Shown here: one piece after another, positions 1 to 6,657 of the stretch
Position numbering within the stretch: the stretch's first letter is position 1
Layout: every line of letters starts with the position of its first letter
Assembly: GCA_003132865.1 (NCBI GenBank)
Contig: PKYZ01000883.1
Coordinates: 253 to 7,579 of the forward strand
From: Bryobacterales bacterium
Lineage (GTDB): Bacteria > Acidobacteriota > Terriglobia > Bryobacterales > Bryobacteraceae
Direction: 5' to 3'
DNA length: 7,327 nt
Notes under the pieces: generated by a model
Told to the model about the DNA's origin: nothing
The model's database searches: none
Seen by the model: the letters and a program-made list of their open reading frames with translations, nothing else
Translations under genes and position numbers: made by a program

Positions 1-309
1 AACAACGGCTATCTCGGCATGGTTCGCCAATGGCAGGAGTTGTTCTATAACAACCGCTTGAGCGCGGTGGAACTCGATTGTTTCCCGGATGCGGAAAAGC
101 TGGCGGGCGCTTACGGCTTCAAGGGCCGCACCATCGACAAGCCCTGGGAACTCGCCTCGGCCCTGGAAGAAGCGGTCCGCGAACCCGGCCCGTATCTGCT
201 CAATGTTAAGGTGTCACCGTACGAAAATGTTTATCCGATGGTGCCGGCCGGCGCCGCCATCAACGAGATGGTGCTCGCGCCGCCCCAACCGGTAGCCGTT
301 CCCAAGTAG
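1..309 (+). CDS. ilvB: Acetolactate synthase large subunit, 3' end (partial)
   Basis: C-terminal 102 residues of the catalytic subunit of acetohydroxyacid synthase, a cytoplasmic enzyme using thiamine diphosphate, FAD and Mg. It condenses two pyruvates to 2-acetolactate (valine/leucine) or pyruvate with 2-oxobutyrate to acetohydroxybutyrate (isoleucine). The fragment opens in frame with NNGYLGMVRQWQELFY, a highly conserved stretch of the family's C-terminal diphosphate-binding domain. It ends with the usual NVYPMVPAGAAINEMVL close to the C-terminus. The stop is TAG at 307-309. The 5' part lies outside the window, so the start and upstream regulation cannot be judged. ilvN follows after 8 bases, as expected for the two subunits of one enzyme. 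The alternative, another thiamine-diphosphate enzyme of this superfamily, is unlikely given the motif and the ilvN neighbour. Confidence 0.97.
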   Translation, partial: NNGYLGMVRQWQELFYNNRLSAVELDCFPDAEKLAGAYGFKGRTIDKPWELASALEEAVREPGPYLLNVKVSPYENVYPMVPAGAAINEMVLAPPQPVAVPK

Positions 310-311
310 GA
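308..311 (+). promoter_or_regulatory. Ribosome binding site of ilvN
   Basis: AGGA lies 6 bases before the ATG at 318 and overlaps the ilvB stop codon. This fixes the ilvN start and suggests translational coupling of the two subunits. Confidence 0.7.
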
Positions 312-317
312 TCTCCT

Positions 318-857
318 ATGTTGCAGATCATTTCCTTGTTAGTCGAAAACAAGCCGGGCGCTCTCATGCGCATCACCGGCTTACTGAGCCAGCGGGGCTA
401 TAACATCGAGAGTCTGACGGTTGCCCGCACGCTCGATCCCGAACTCTCCCGCATGACCATCGTGGTGGATGTGGATGCCACGCTTCGCCAGCAGGTGATT
501 AAGCAAATGAACAAACTGGTGAACGTGCTGCAGGCCGTGGACCTCACCGAGTCGCCCGCGGTGCGGCGCGAAATGGTGTTGGTGCGCGTGCGCACCGTGC
601 AGGAAACGCGGACCGCCGTACTCAAAGAAGCGGAAATCTTCGGCGCGCGCGTGGTGGATTCCTCCACCGAAGGCTTCGCGTTGGAGGCCACCGGCGATCC
701 GGAAAAGCTGGACGAATTCATCGATGTGATGCACAGTTATGGTGAGATCGAAACTACCCGCTCGGGGGTGATGGCTGTTTCGCTCGATGCTAAGAAGCTG
801 AAGTTACAGCCGCCCGTACAGCAGGTGGGACAGGCCTCCTGGCCTGTCCTCCCCTAA
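318..857 (+). CDS. ilvN: Acetolactate synthase small (regulatory) subunit
   Basis: Regulatory subunit (179 residues) that activates the large subunit and, in the family, confers feedback inhibition by valine. An N-terminal ACT domain spans about residues 1-76, with ENKPGAL at 10-16 and SQRGYNIESLTV at 24-35. Gly14 and Asn29 match the effector-site positions of E. coli IlvH in both identity and numbering, so valine sensitivity is likely. The second, ACT-like C-terminal domain runs from about 83 to 160. The family usually ends near residue 160-170. Here the last ten codons (V170 to P179) are made of a perfect palindrome and read VGQASWPVLP, which looks like a repeat-derived tail rather than family sequence. 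The gene sits 8 bases after ilvB and 12 bases before ilvC. The tail probably does not affect function, but that is inference. Confidence 0.97.
   Translation: MLQIISLLVENKPGALMRITGLLSQRGYNIESLTVARTLDPELSRMTIVVDVDATLRQQVIKQMNKLVNVLQAVDLTESPAVRREMVLVRVRTVQETRTAVLKEAEIFGARVVDSSTEGFALEATGDPEKLDEFIDVMHSYGEIETTRSGVMAVSLDAKKLKLQPPVQQVGQASWPVLP
825..854 (+). repeat. GC-rich palindromic element forming the 3' end of ilvN
   Basis: GGACAGGCC (828-836) and GGCCTGTCC (841-849) are perfect inverted copies around a TCCT loop, flanked by GTG and TCCCC. In mRNA this is a 9-bp, almost all-GC hairpin with a 4-base loop, possibly extended by a G-U pair at 827/850. It encodes the last residues of IlvN and ends 8 bases before the ilvC ribosome binding site. 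It begins like the element at 1891 (GTGGGRCAGGC), so the two look like members of one repeat family. There is no T-run after it, so a terminator is unlikely inside this operon. It may instead stabilise or segment the mRNA. Confidence 0.8.
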
Positions 858-862
858 AAGGA
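858..862 (+). promoter_or_regulatory. Ribosome binding site of ilvC
   Basis: AAGGA lies 7 bases before the ATG at 870, just after the ilvN stop and the ilvN-end hairpin. This fixes the ilvC start. Confidence 0.75.
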
Positions 863-869
863 CTTATCC

Positions 870-1946
870 ATGGCAAAACGTTATTACGAGAAAGACTACA
901 AACCAGCCCTCCTCCAGGGCCGCACAGTTGCAATCATAGGCTATGGCAGCCAGGGTCACGCGCATGCCCTGAACTTGCGCGATTCCGGCGTGGACGTGGT
1001 GGTCGGACTGTATCCCGGCAGTAAGTCGCGTTCCAAGGCCGAAGCCGCCGGGCTCAAGGTATTGGATACCGCCTATGCCGCCAAGGCCGCCGATATGATC
1101 ATGATCCTGGTCTCCGATCATATTCAGGGCGACCTGTACAACCAGGACATCGCGCCGCAGCTTACCGCCGGCAAGACGCTGATGTTCGCGCACGGCTTCA
1201 ATATCCACTTCGGCCAGATCAAGCCGCCCGCGAATGTCGACGTTTCCATGGTCGCGCCCAAGGCTCCCGGTCACCGCGTGCGCGAGCTGTTCACCGAAGG
1301 CGTGGGCGTGCCGTCGCTGGTGGCCGTGCATCAGGATGCCTCCGGGCACGCGCTCGAAACGGCGCTGGCATACGCGGGCGCGCTGGGTAGCCTGAAGGCC
1401 GGCGTGATCGGGACCACGTTCAAAGAGGAAACCGAAAGCGATCTGTTCGGCGAGCAGGCCGTGTTGTGCGGCGGCGCGTCGGAACTCATCCGCGCGGGTT
1501 TTGAAACGCTGGTGGAAGCGGGATATGCGCCCGAGATCGCCTATTTCGAGTGCCTGCACGAGCTCAAGCTGATCGTCGATCTCATTCAGGAAGGCGGCCT
1601 GGGGTACATGCGCTACTCGGTTTCGGACACCGCCGAATATGGCGACTACACCCGCGGCCCACGCATCGTCGATGCGCACGTGCGCGCGGCGATGAAGAAG
1701 ATCCTGTCGGAAGTGCAATCCGGCGAGTTCGCGCGCCAGTGGATCGATGAGAACAAGACCGGCCGCCACAAATTCCTCGCCATGCGCGAAGCGGCCCGCA
1801 ATCAGCCCATCGAGAAGGTCGGCCGCGAGCTGCGCGAAATGATGACCTTCCTCAAAAAGAAAAAGGAATCCGGCGTACCGGAAGAGCAAAGTGGGGCAGG
1901 CTCCCAGCCTGCGACGGCCTCCCAGGCCGCCCCCATAACCTTATGA
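870..1946 (+). CDS. ilvC: Ketol-acid reductoisomerase (NADP+)
   Basis: Cytoplasmic class I (short form) enzyme that isomerises and reduces 2-acetolactate, or acetohydroxybutyrate, to the dihydroxy acid with NADPH and Mg. An N-terminal Rossmann domain carries GYGSQGHA at 24-31. The 47-55 loop (LYPGSKSRS) sits where the cofactor phosphate is bound. His108 in AHGFN fits the family's conserved active-site histidine. The all-helical C-terminal domain supplies metal ligands Asp191 and Glu195 (in [10 protein letters not shown]), Glu227 and Glu231 (in YFECLHE), and Ser252 in [10 protein letters not shown]. No catalytic residue appears missing. Family members usually end near residue 330-340. Here 358 residues include a tail from about 341 encoded by a double-hairpin repeat ([15 protein letters not shown]). 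The TGA at 1944-1946 overlaps the cimA ATG by four bases (ATGA), pointing to coupled translation. Confidence 0.98.
   Translation: MAKRYYEKDYKPALLQGRTVAIIGYGSQGHAHALNLRDSGVDVVVGLYPGSKSRSKAEAAGLKVLDTAYAAKAADMIMILVSDHIQGDLYNQDIAPQLTAGKTLMFAHGFNIHFGQIKPPANVDVSMVAPKAPGHRVRELFTEGVGVPSLVAVHQDASGHALETALAYAGALGSLKAGVIGTTFKEETESDLFGEQAVLCGGASELIRAGFETLVEAGYAPEIAYFECLHELKLIVDLIQEGGLGYMRYSVSDTAEYGDYTRGPRIVDAHVRAAMKKILSEVQSGEFARQWIDENKTGRHKFLAMREAARNQPIEKVGRELREMMTFLKKKKESGVPEEQSGAGSQPATASQAAPITL
1891..1934 (+). repeat. Double-hairpin GC-rich repeat at the 3' end of ilvC
   Basis: There are two adjacent perfect hairpins. GCAGGCT/AGCCTGC (1896-1902 with 1906-1912) and CGGCCT/AGGCCG (1915-1920 with 1924-1929) each have a CCC loop. 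Outer GGGG (1893-1896) and CCCC (1931-1934) could close them into a branched structure. It starts GTGGGGCAGGC, close to the ilvN-end element (GTGGGACAGGC). It is in frame in ilvC, supplies its last residues, and stops 8 bases before the cimA start. From memory, such GTGGGGCAGGC palindromes are common dispersed elements in Solibacter-type genomes; I could not check this. Confidence 0.8.
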
Positions 1947-3556
1947 AGATCTTCACTTTCGACACCACTCTCCGCGACGGCACGCAAGGTGAGTCGGTCT
2001 CTTTCTCCGTCGACGACAAGTTACTCATCGCACAGAAGCTCGACGAACTGGGCATCGACTATATCGAAGGCGGCTGGCCCGGATCCAACCCGAAGGATAA
2101 AGATTTCTTCGCCCGCGCGCAAACGGAACTGCACCTCAAGCACGCCAAGCTCACCGCGTTCGGAGCCACGCGCTTCGCACGCCATACGGTCGAAGAGGAC
2201 CGCAGCGTGCAATCGCTAGTTGCCGCCGGCACGCCCGTGGTCTCCATTTTCGGCAAGAGCTGGGACCTGCACACCGCGCGCGCGCTGGGCATCACCGAAG
2301 AAGAAAACCTGAAGCTGATCGGTGAGACCGTCGCATATCTGAAGGAGCATGGCAAAGAAGTGGTGTATGACGCCGAACACTTCTTCGACGGCTACAACTC
2401 GAATCCCGCCTTCGCGATGCGCACGCTGGACGCCGCGCAGAAGGCCGGCGCCAGCGTGCTCTGCCTGTGCGACACCAACGGCGGCACGCTCACCGGCCGG
2501 CTGGTCGAGATCTTCGCCGAAGTTCGCAAGCGTTTCGACGGCATCCTGGGCATCCACACGCACAACGATTCCGACGTGGCGGTGGCCAACACGCTGGCCG
2601 CCGTGGAGGCCGGCGCCACGCACGTGCAAGGCTGCATCAACGGATACGGCGAGCGCTGCGGTAACGCCAATCTCTGTTCCGTGATCGCCAATCTGGAGTT
2701 AAAGTTCGGTCACACCGCCATCGGCCAGGACAAGCTCATCAGTCTGTCGAACGTGGCGCGCTTCGTTGCGGAGCTGGCCAATCTGCCACTGCCCAATAAC
2801 CAGGCCTTCGTGGGCCACAGCGCTTTCGCGCACAAGGGCGGCGTGCATGTGTCCGCCGTCTTGAAGGAATCCACCACTTACGAACACGTGGTGCCCGAGG
2901 CCGTGGGCAATCGCCAGCGCGTCCTGATCAGCGATCTGTCGGGCCGCGGCAACATCTTATATAAGCTGAAACAGCACGGACTAGCTGGCCGGCTCGACGA
3001 AGACGCGCGTCGCGAGTTGCTGGAGCGCATCAAGCAGATGGAATACGAGGGCTGCGAACTGGAAGCCGCGGAGGGCACCTTCGAGCTGCTCGTCCGCGAA
3101 GCCCTGAATCCCGGCATGCATTTCTTCGAAGTGGAAGGCTACGAGGTCTCCACCAAAGCGACCGCCACGGGTGACTCCCGCTCGACGGCCGACATCACCG
3201 TGCGCACCCAGGATGGCGTGCACTCCGCCACCGCCGCCGGCAATGGTCCGTTCCATGCGCTGCATGTGTGCCTGCGCAAGTGCCTGTCAACGGTCTATCC
3301 GCAAATGGCCGACGTGCGCCTGACCGACTACAAGGTGCGCGTGCTGGAGCCGCGGAAGGGCACGGCCGCCAAGGTGCGCGTGCTTATCGAATGGTCGGAT
3401 CACCGCAAGAGTTGGTCCACAGTGGGCGTTTCCGACAACGTGATCGTCGCGAGCTGGAACGCCCTGGTGGACGCTATCCGCCTCGAGTTGATGCGCCTCA
3501 CTGAGCAGGACGATTCCATCGAGAAAGCCGTCGAAGACTATTGCTGGGGCGTGTGA
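1943..3556 (+). CDS. cimA: (R)-citramalate synthase
   Basis: Condenses pyruvate and acetyl-CoA to (R)-citramalate, the first step of the threonine-independent route to 2-oxobutyrate and isoleucine. 537 residues fits the long citramalate synthase subfamily of the LeuA/DRE-TIM metallolyases. The TIM barrel opens with [10 protein letters not shown] (6-15; Arg11 and Asp12 catalytic/metal), followed by [13 protein letters not shown]. The metal motif HTHND is at 205-209, GERCGNAN at 236-243, and HKGGVHVSA starts at 297. A LeuA-type regulatory dimer domain fills about 390-530, the place of leucine or isoleucine feedback in relatives. The sequence style ([18 protein letters not shown]) favours citramalate synthase over 2-isopropylmalate synthase, and the ilvBNC context agrees. 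There is no Shine-Dalgarno; the start overlaps the ilvC stop. No terminator hairpin is visible after its TGA. Confidence 0.94.
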   Translation: MKIFTFDTTLRDGTQGESVSFSVDDKLLIAQKLDELGIDYIEGGWPGSNPKDKDFFARAQTELHLKHAKLTAFGATRFARHTVEEDRSVQSLVAAGTPVVSIFGKSWDLHTARALGITEEENLKLIGETVAYLKEHGKEVVYDAEHFFDGYNSNPAFAMRTLDAAQKAGASVLCLCDTNGGTLTGRLVEIFAEVRKRFDGILGIHTHNDSDVAVANTLAAVEAGATHVQGCINGYGERCGNANLCSVIANLELKFGHTAIGQDKLISLSNVARFVAELANLPLPNNQAFVGHSAFAHKGGVHVSAVLKESTTYEHVVPEAVGNRQRVLISDLSGRGNILYKLKQHGLAGRLDEDARRELLERIKQMEYEGCELEAAEGTFELLVREALNPGMHFFEVEGYEVSTKATATGDSRSTADITVRTQDGVHSATAAGNGPFHALHVCLRKCLSTVYPQMADVRLTDYKVRVLEPRKGTAAKVRVLIEWSDHRKSWSTVGVSDNVIVASWNALVDAIRLELMRLTEQDDSIEKAVEDYCWGV

Positions 3557-3574
3557 CTTTCCTACTACCATCAC

Positions 3575-3745
3575 AGCAAATCCCGCAAGAGCCTGCCCAT
3601 TGGCCGCCCGAAGAGGATCTTCAACCGGGAGCGAATAATCGAGATGCGCCGGGACGGGGCCAGCATCCGGGCGATTGCCAAACAGCTTGGGGTGGGAGTG
3701 GGGACGGTCACGCGGACACTGGCCGCCCGGCGCGACCGACCAGCT
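3575..3745 (+). pseudogene. Orphan C-terminal piece of a serine recombinase (resolvase HTH)
   Basis: In the cimA frame, starting about 18 bases after its stop, the sequence encodes SKSRKSLPIGRPKRIF, then NRERIIEMRRDGASIRAIAK and QLGVGVGTVTRTLAA. This is the DNA-binding helix-turn-helix tail of the resolvase/invertase family: the GRPK linker, a first helix, then the RAIAKQLGVGVGTVTR turn and recognition helix. The catalytic N-terminal domain with its serine is absent, since cimA lies directly upstream. No start codon or ribosome binding site serves it. The open frame runs on to TAG at 3803-3805, but past about 3740 it overlaps the lipoprotein gene antisense and no longer resembles a resolvase. 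I read it as a decayed recombinase left by an insertion. A solitary expressed HTH peptide is the less likely alternative. Confidence 0.72.
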
Positions 3746-4297
3746 TCAATGCTTCTGTTGGGGGGCGGGAAGTGCGGCAAAGACGCCGTAGACCTCCGGG
3801 AGTAGTTCCTCCTGGAATCGAGTGGCCTTCGACCAGATTGCCTCTCGTATCTGATCGTAATTGACGTAACGGGGATGCGACGTTATGCCGAATGACCGAT
3901 CGGTTCGATCTACAACGGCGGAGGACACACCGTACTTGTTGGCCAGCGCCGGAAGCTCATCGGCATAGGTCTTCTCTTGTATCTGAAGCTGCCAAACCGT
4001 CGCGCTGTCCTTGTACATCTCCAATAGCGCACCGTATTTGTCGAGAATTCTTGCGGACAACGGATCGGAGGCGCCGGAAAACTTAACGCGATCTCGTGCC
4101 AGAACCAACTCCTTCGACATCTCCCGCACGAGCGTGCCGAATTCGCCGTAGCTGATTCCAACGAGGAGAGCACCCTCAATTGCCCTAGCCGACCGGTAGA
4201 CCGGCCTCACTTCAACGCTCGGCTCGTGCTTGTTCGTTGTGCAGCCGCACAAGAAAATGCAGCCCGCCAGCAGTCCTGATAGGTTTCTGTATTTCAT
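3746..4297 (-). CDS. Predicted lipoprotein of unknown function
   Basis: 183 residues from the ATG at 4297. I prefer this to a TTG at 4312 because Met-Lys then opens a classic lipoprotein signal: MKYRN, a hydrophobic stretch (LSGLLAGCIF), then LCGC with Cys19 as the likely lipidated residue, followed by TTNKHEPS. Neither start has a convincing Shine-Dalgarno. The mature part is mostly helical by inspection, with SARAIEGALLVGISYGEFGTL after the signal, then LLEMYKDSATVWQLQIQ. The pattern of an initial helix with GxSYxxF and a later tyrosine/tryptophan helix recalls small uncharacterised secreted proteins of many bacteria, but I cannot name a family. It would sit in a membrane facing the periplasm. 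It is divergent from the FRG gene and its 3' end abuts the recombinase remnant. Codon use is less GC-rich than in the ilv genes. A link to defence is only by position. Confidence 0.75.
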   Translation of the reverse strand: MKYRNLSGLLAGCIFLCGCTTNKHEPSVEVRPVYRSARAIEGALLVGISYGEFGTLVREMSKELVLARDRVKFSGASDPLSARILDKYGALLEMYKDSATVWQLQIQEKTYADELPALANKYGVSSAVVDRTDRSFGITSHPRYVNYDQIREAIWSKATRFQEELLPEVYGVFAALPAPQQKH

Positions 4298-4378
4298 TTT
4301 TGGGCCCAACAAGATACACTTAATCGATTCCCAGGTTCATCGCAATGCCACCAGTCTGCAATGGAACACGCAATTGCG

Positions 4379-4384
4379 GATAAT
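4379..4384 (+). promoter_or_regulatory. Possible -10 element of the FRG gene
   Basis: GATAAT matches five of six bases of the housekeeping -10 consensus and lies 18 bases before the chosen ATG at 4403. No good -35 is present at the usual distance (CTGCAA at 4356 is weak). If real, the 5' leader would be only about a dozen bases, which also argues against the upstream ATGs at 4361 and 4385. Confidence 0.25.
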
Positions 4385-4402
4385 ATGTCGAGAGGCATCT
4401 GC

Positions 4403-5275
4403 ATGAAGGAGATCGACGTACATGATTGGGAGGCTTTTCAGCGACACCTCAAGGAACTGCGCGAGGGGCTTGGCCAAGACTCCTCGCCGCTACTGTTCCG
4501 AGGGCAGAGTAATTCGGCGTGGCAGCTTAAGAGCACGCTGGAGCGAGCCGGGGTAGACCGGATGAAGTTTAGCGCGTACTACGAGCTGACTTCCCGAATC
4601 AGACCCACCGTCGAGAGCTTCACCGAGTCGACTTGGGACTTCCCAGACTACGGCGATGAGGTTCACAAATCATTCCAGGATTATGGCGCCTTTAGTCACT
4701 TCCCCTCGGTCCCTGTCTACGCATACATGGTCTATTTGCGGCATTATGGGTTCCCGTCGCCGCTCCTCGACTGGTCTCACTCGGCCTCCGTTGCTGCCTT
4801 CTTCGCATTTCGTGAGCCACATCTGGACGTTGAAAACAGATCGATCTTTGTATTCTGCGAGACGCCGGCGGGCTTCAAAGGATGGACGAGCACGAAACCA
4901 CGAATTCGTCGCATCGGCCCATACATCCGGAGCGACCGAAGGCATTTCCGTCAGAAATCGGACTATACGATCTGCGCGAATTTTGAGAAGACGTGGCGTT
5001 ACTGGGAGTATGAGAGCGTATTCGAGGCCCCCGTCTCCACCCACTTTCAGCAAGACGTTCTGTGGAAATTCAACCTTCCCTCTACTCAAAGGCCTAGCAT
5101 CCTCAACTTACTTGATGAATACAATCTGAATGCGTTTTCGCTATTCGATTCGGAGGAGGCCCTTATGGAAACGATGTGGCTTCGCGAGCACGAATTCCGA
5201 TGTGATAGGAGCAAAACTCTCAAGTCGCAGACTCCACAAGGGTCGCGAAGACCAACGGTCCGTCCCAATTCTTGA
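4403..5275 (+). CDS. FRG-domain protein, putative defence-associated
   Basis: 290 residues from the ATG at 4403, chosen because AGAGG (4391-4395) lies 7 bases before it. Earlier in-frame ATGs at 4361 and 4385 lack such a site. The FRG domain (named for its Phe-x-Arg-Gly-like motif; biochemical activity unknown) is complete. LLFRGQSNSAWQLKSTLER has FRGQ at 32-35. YLRHYGFPSPLLDWS at 111-125 and the following SVAAFFAF are the most diagnostic block. QKSDYTIC comes later, and NAFSLFDSEEALMETMWL is the typical closing helix region. No signal peptide or membrane segment is seen, so it is probably cytoplasmic. The last about 20 residues (after EFRC) are polar and unlike the domain, perhaps a drifted end. 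FRG genes recur beside phage-defence and mobile genes; the AbiTii neighbour fits that. It is convergent with the AbiTii gene, 105 bases apart. Confidence 0.88.
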   Translation: MKEIDVHDWEAFQRHLKELREGLGQDSSPLLFRGQSNSAWQLKSTLERAGVDRMKFSAYYELTSRIRPTVESFTESTWDFPDYGDEVHKSFQDYGAFSHFPSVPVYAYMVYLRHYGFPSPLLDWSHSASVAAFFAFREPHLDVENRSIFVFCETPAGFKGWTSTKPRIRRIGPYIRSDRRHFRQKSDYTICANFEKTWRYWEYESVFEAPVSTHFQQDVLWKFNLPSTQRPSILNLLDEYNLNAFSLFDSEEALMETMWLREHEFRCDRSKTLKSQTPQGSRRPTVRPNS

Positions 5276-5292
5276 AGACTGTGGAACGGGCC

Positions 5293-5349
5293 GGCTCGCG
5301 GTAGTTGAGACTCGATTTTCAGTCCCAATGGGCACGCCGGGCGCGAGCC
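5293..5349. terminator. Nested inverted repeats between convergent genes, possible terminator
   Basis: GGCTCGCG (5293-5300) pairs perfectly with CGCGAGCC (5342-5349). Inside it TTGAGACT (5305-5312) pairs with AGTCCCAA (5321-5328) with one mismatch, around an 8-base loop. On the plus strand AGTTTTAGG follows, a weak T-run, so it could end the FRG transcript. On the minus strand no T-run follows. It fills most of the gap between the stops of the two convergent genes. Confidence 0.35.
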
Positions 5350-5380
5350 AGTTTTAGGAACAGCCTCGGAGTGGAACGCG

Positions 5381-6271
5381 TCAGCCCGCCAAGCCCGTGA
5401 GCCTGTGGAGCAATCCAGATGCCAGCAAACTCCCCGTGCATCCTTCCAGAATATTCGTGATGGACGCCATCAACTGTTCGACGACCATTCTGTTCGGACG
5501 CGGCGACGCCAGTTGGCTGCCAACGGCGTCCGCGTCCGCCGTCAGTTGTGCACCCTCCGCCGGGTCCAATAATAGGGCGGGAATCTGATTCTTCAGGTTG
5601 GCAATAAACTCCCCAAGCGCCTTGAAATCGGTTTGCGCGACGGACATTGACTGCGTGGAGCCGTGGCTACCCTGTTGGACCTGAGAGGTGCCCACCGGTG
5701 CGTTGTAGTTGATTGTGTAGTGCCCGTGGGACGCGGCTTCCTTCTCTTCTGACGTAAATGTCAATCCCTCGCCCATAATGCCGTCCTTTTCGAGTTTCAG
5801 CGTCCATTCGAGGAGCATGTTGCGGACAGCATCCAGGATTCCGCGTATAGATGCACGGTCCAGAATCCGTGTTGGCGGCAACGGAAGGCTCATTCCTTCC
5901 ATCAGCCGATTCAGATCTGTTGGATCAAAGGGAAACTGCAGGGCGCCGCTACCCCTCTTTATTAGATCTTCCAGCTCTCCGATGGGTTGACCTGAGAAAC
6001 ACTTGGAAGAGCGTTCGGCCTCCACCGGATCTTCAAATATCACGGGCTGCCATCCATGGTATGGGTTTCGGACCCGTACCTGACCCGTCAAAAGACGGTG
6101 GGTAGGCGGCGCGTCGCTACGATGGTAGCCGTTGAGTTCCTTCTCAATCCAAGCTTGTGCGTCCGCCAGCGACAGCTTACGGGCTACCACCAGTGCTTTT
6201 CGCAGAATGTCAAGTATCGGAACGCGAGAGTCCAGGCATTCCCGCTGCAGTTGTAGCACCACGGATTCCAT
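5381..6271 (-). CDS. AbiTii-domain protein, putative abortive-infection type
   Basis: 296 residues; the ATG at 6271 is supported by AGGGA 6 bases upstream. Residues 1 to about 185 resemble the AbiTii domain, named after a lactococcal abortive-infection protein. Diagnostic parts are VLQLQRECLDSRVPI, then ILRKALVVARKLSLADAQAW and IEKELNGY at 42-49, followed by VRNPYHGWQPV and later helices (RASIRGILDAVRNMLLEW). Residues 184-208 (YTINYNAPVGTSQVQQGSHG) form a Gly/Gln/Ser-rich, probably beta-type segment. A helical C-terminal region (211-296) with LGEFIANLKNQIPAL and ITNILEGCTGSLLASGL follows. The segment-plus-helices layout suggests an oligomerising or sensing module attached to the AbiTii domain, which is inference. 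No nuclease motif, signal peptide or membrane helix is visible. The gene has its own candidate promoter. A defence role rests on the domain and the FRG neighbour; the mechanism is unknown. Confidence 0.83.
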   Translation of the reverse strand: MESVVLQLQRECLDSRVPILDILRKALVVARKLSLADAQAWIEKELNGYHRSDAPPTHRLLTGQVRVRNPYHGWQPVIFEDPVEAERSSKCFSGQPIGELEDLIKRGSGALQFPFDPTDLNRLMEGMSLPLPPTRILDRASIRGILDAVRNMLLEWTLKLEKDGIMGEGLTFTSEEKEAASHGHYTINYNAPVGTSQVQQGSHGSTQSMSVAQTDFKALGEFIANLKNQIPALLLDPAEGAQLTADADAVGSQLASPRPNRMVVEQLMASITNILEGCTGSLLASGLLHRLTGLAG

Positions 6272-6277
6272 GTTTGT

Positions 6278-6282
6278 TCCCT
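6278..6282 (-). promoter_or_regulatory. Ribosome binding site of the AbiTii-domain gene
   Basis: AGGGA on the minus strand, 6 bases before the ATG at 6271. This decides the start. Confidence 0.6.
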
Positions 6283-6289
6283 GAATCGG

Positions 6290-6318
6290 AGTCTAGCAGT
6301 GGCGTGCTCACGCGGCAA
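6290..6318 (-). promoter_or_regulatory. Candidate promoter of the AbiTii-domain gene
   Basis: On the minus strand TTGCCG (6318-6313) and TAGACT (6295-6290) each match four of six consensus bases, with an ideal 17-base spacer ending in TGC before the -10. Transcription would start about 12 bases upstream of the AGGGA-ATG start region, giving a short leader. The match is moderate. Confidence 0.35.
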
Positions 6319-6575
6319 GCGGGCCAGCCTTTCGCCCTCTTGCAGGCTCCCATACCTTGAACGATGACACCTGCATTCGCGGAGCAGGGGAGCTTGGCTG
6401 GACCGCTGGTTGTGGGTGCCCGGTCATCACTCAGGTGACGTTCCTTCGCGCACCTTCGCAACCTGCCGAGTTCGCCTGCCCCACGGAGCCATGTTCCGAA
6501 AATGCCTGTTCTGGTTACCGCGATGTGGCGTTCAATAGAAATGACCGGTGACTCATAAAAAGCTTCGATGCGCGA

Positions 6576-6607
6576 GCTGTTCCGAATCTCTGAAGCATTG
6601 GAACAGC
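6576..6607. repeat. Inverted repeat (hairpin) in the gene-less region
   Basis: GCTGTTCC (6576-6583) pairs with GGAACAGC (6600-6607) and is extended inwards by a G-T and an A-T pair, leaving a 12-base loop. There is no T-run directly after it on either strand, so it is not a standard terminator. It could be an operator-like site or a remnant of an element end. Confidence 0.45.
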
Positions 6608-6635
6608 GGCAATTATCGCCGGGGGCAAGGGAAGG

Positions 6636-6657
6636 GTGACCGCCGATCCACGGTCAC
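6636..6657. repeat. Inverted repeat GTGACCG/CGGTCAC
   Basis: A perfect 7-base inverted repeat (6636-6642 with 6651-6657) has an 8-base spacer. Its two-fold symmetry resembles a dimeric regulator site, but no gene starts nearby. No T-run follows. Confidence 0.35.

Noticed and set aside
864..1889. A 341-codon open frame antisense to ilvC
   Set aside because: It mirrors the GC-rich codon structure of ilvC, encodes no recognisable domain, and has no independent signals. IlvC on the plus strand is certain.
3541..3864. A 107-codon plus-strand frame after cimA
   Set aside because: It is out of frame with the recognisable recombinase tail, overlaps the cimA end and runs antisense into the lipoprotein gene. 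Its composition looks like a shadow.
4361..4402. Longer FRG protein starting at 4361 or 4385
   Set aside because: Neither ATG has a ribosome binding site, the extra residues add no domain sequence, and the likely -10 lies within this stretch. AGAGG favours 4403.
5130..5357. Overlapping 75-codon plus-strand frame at the end of the FRG gene
   Set aside because: It begins inside the FRG coding region in another frame and ends in the nested inverted repeat. No start signal or domain is visible.
6474..6484. Third copy of the ilvC-end repeat, from an exact GTGGGGCAGGC on the minus strand
   Set aside because: The match stops after 11 bases and the palindromic partner is missing. In GC-rich DNA this may be chance or a badly decayed copy.
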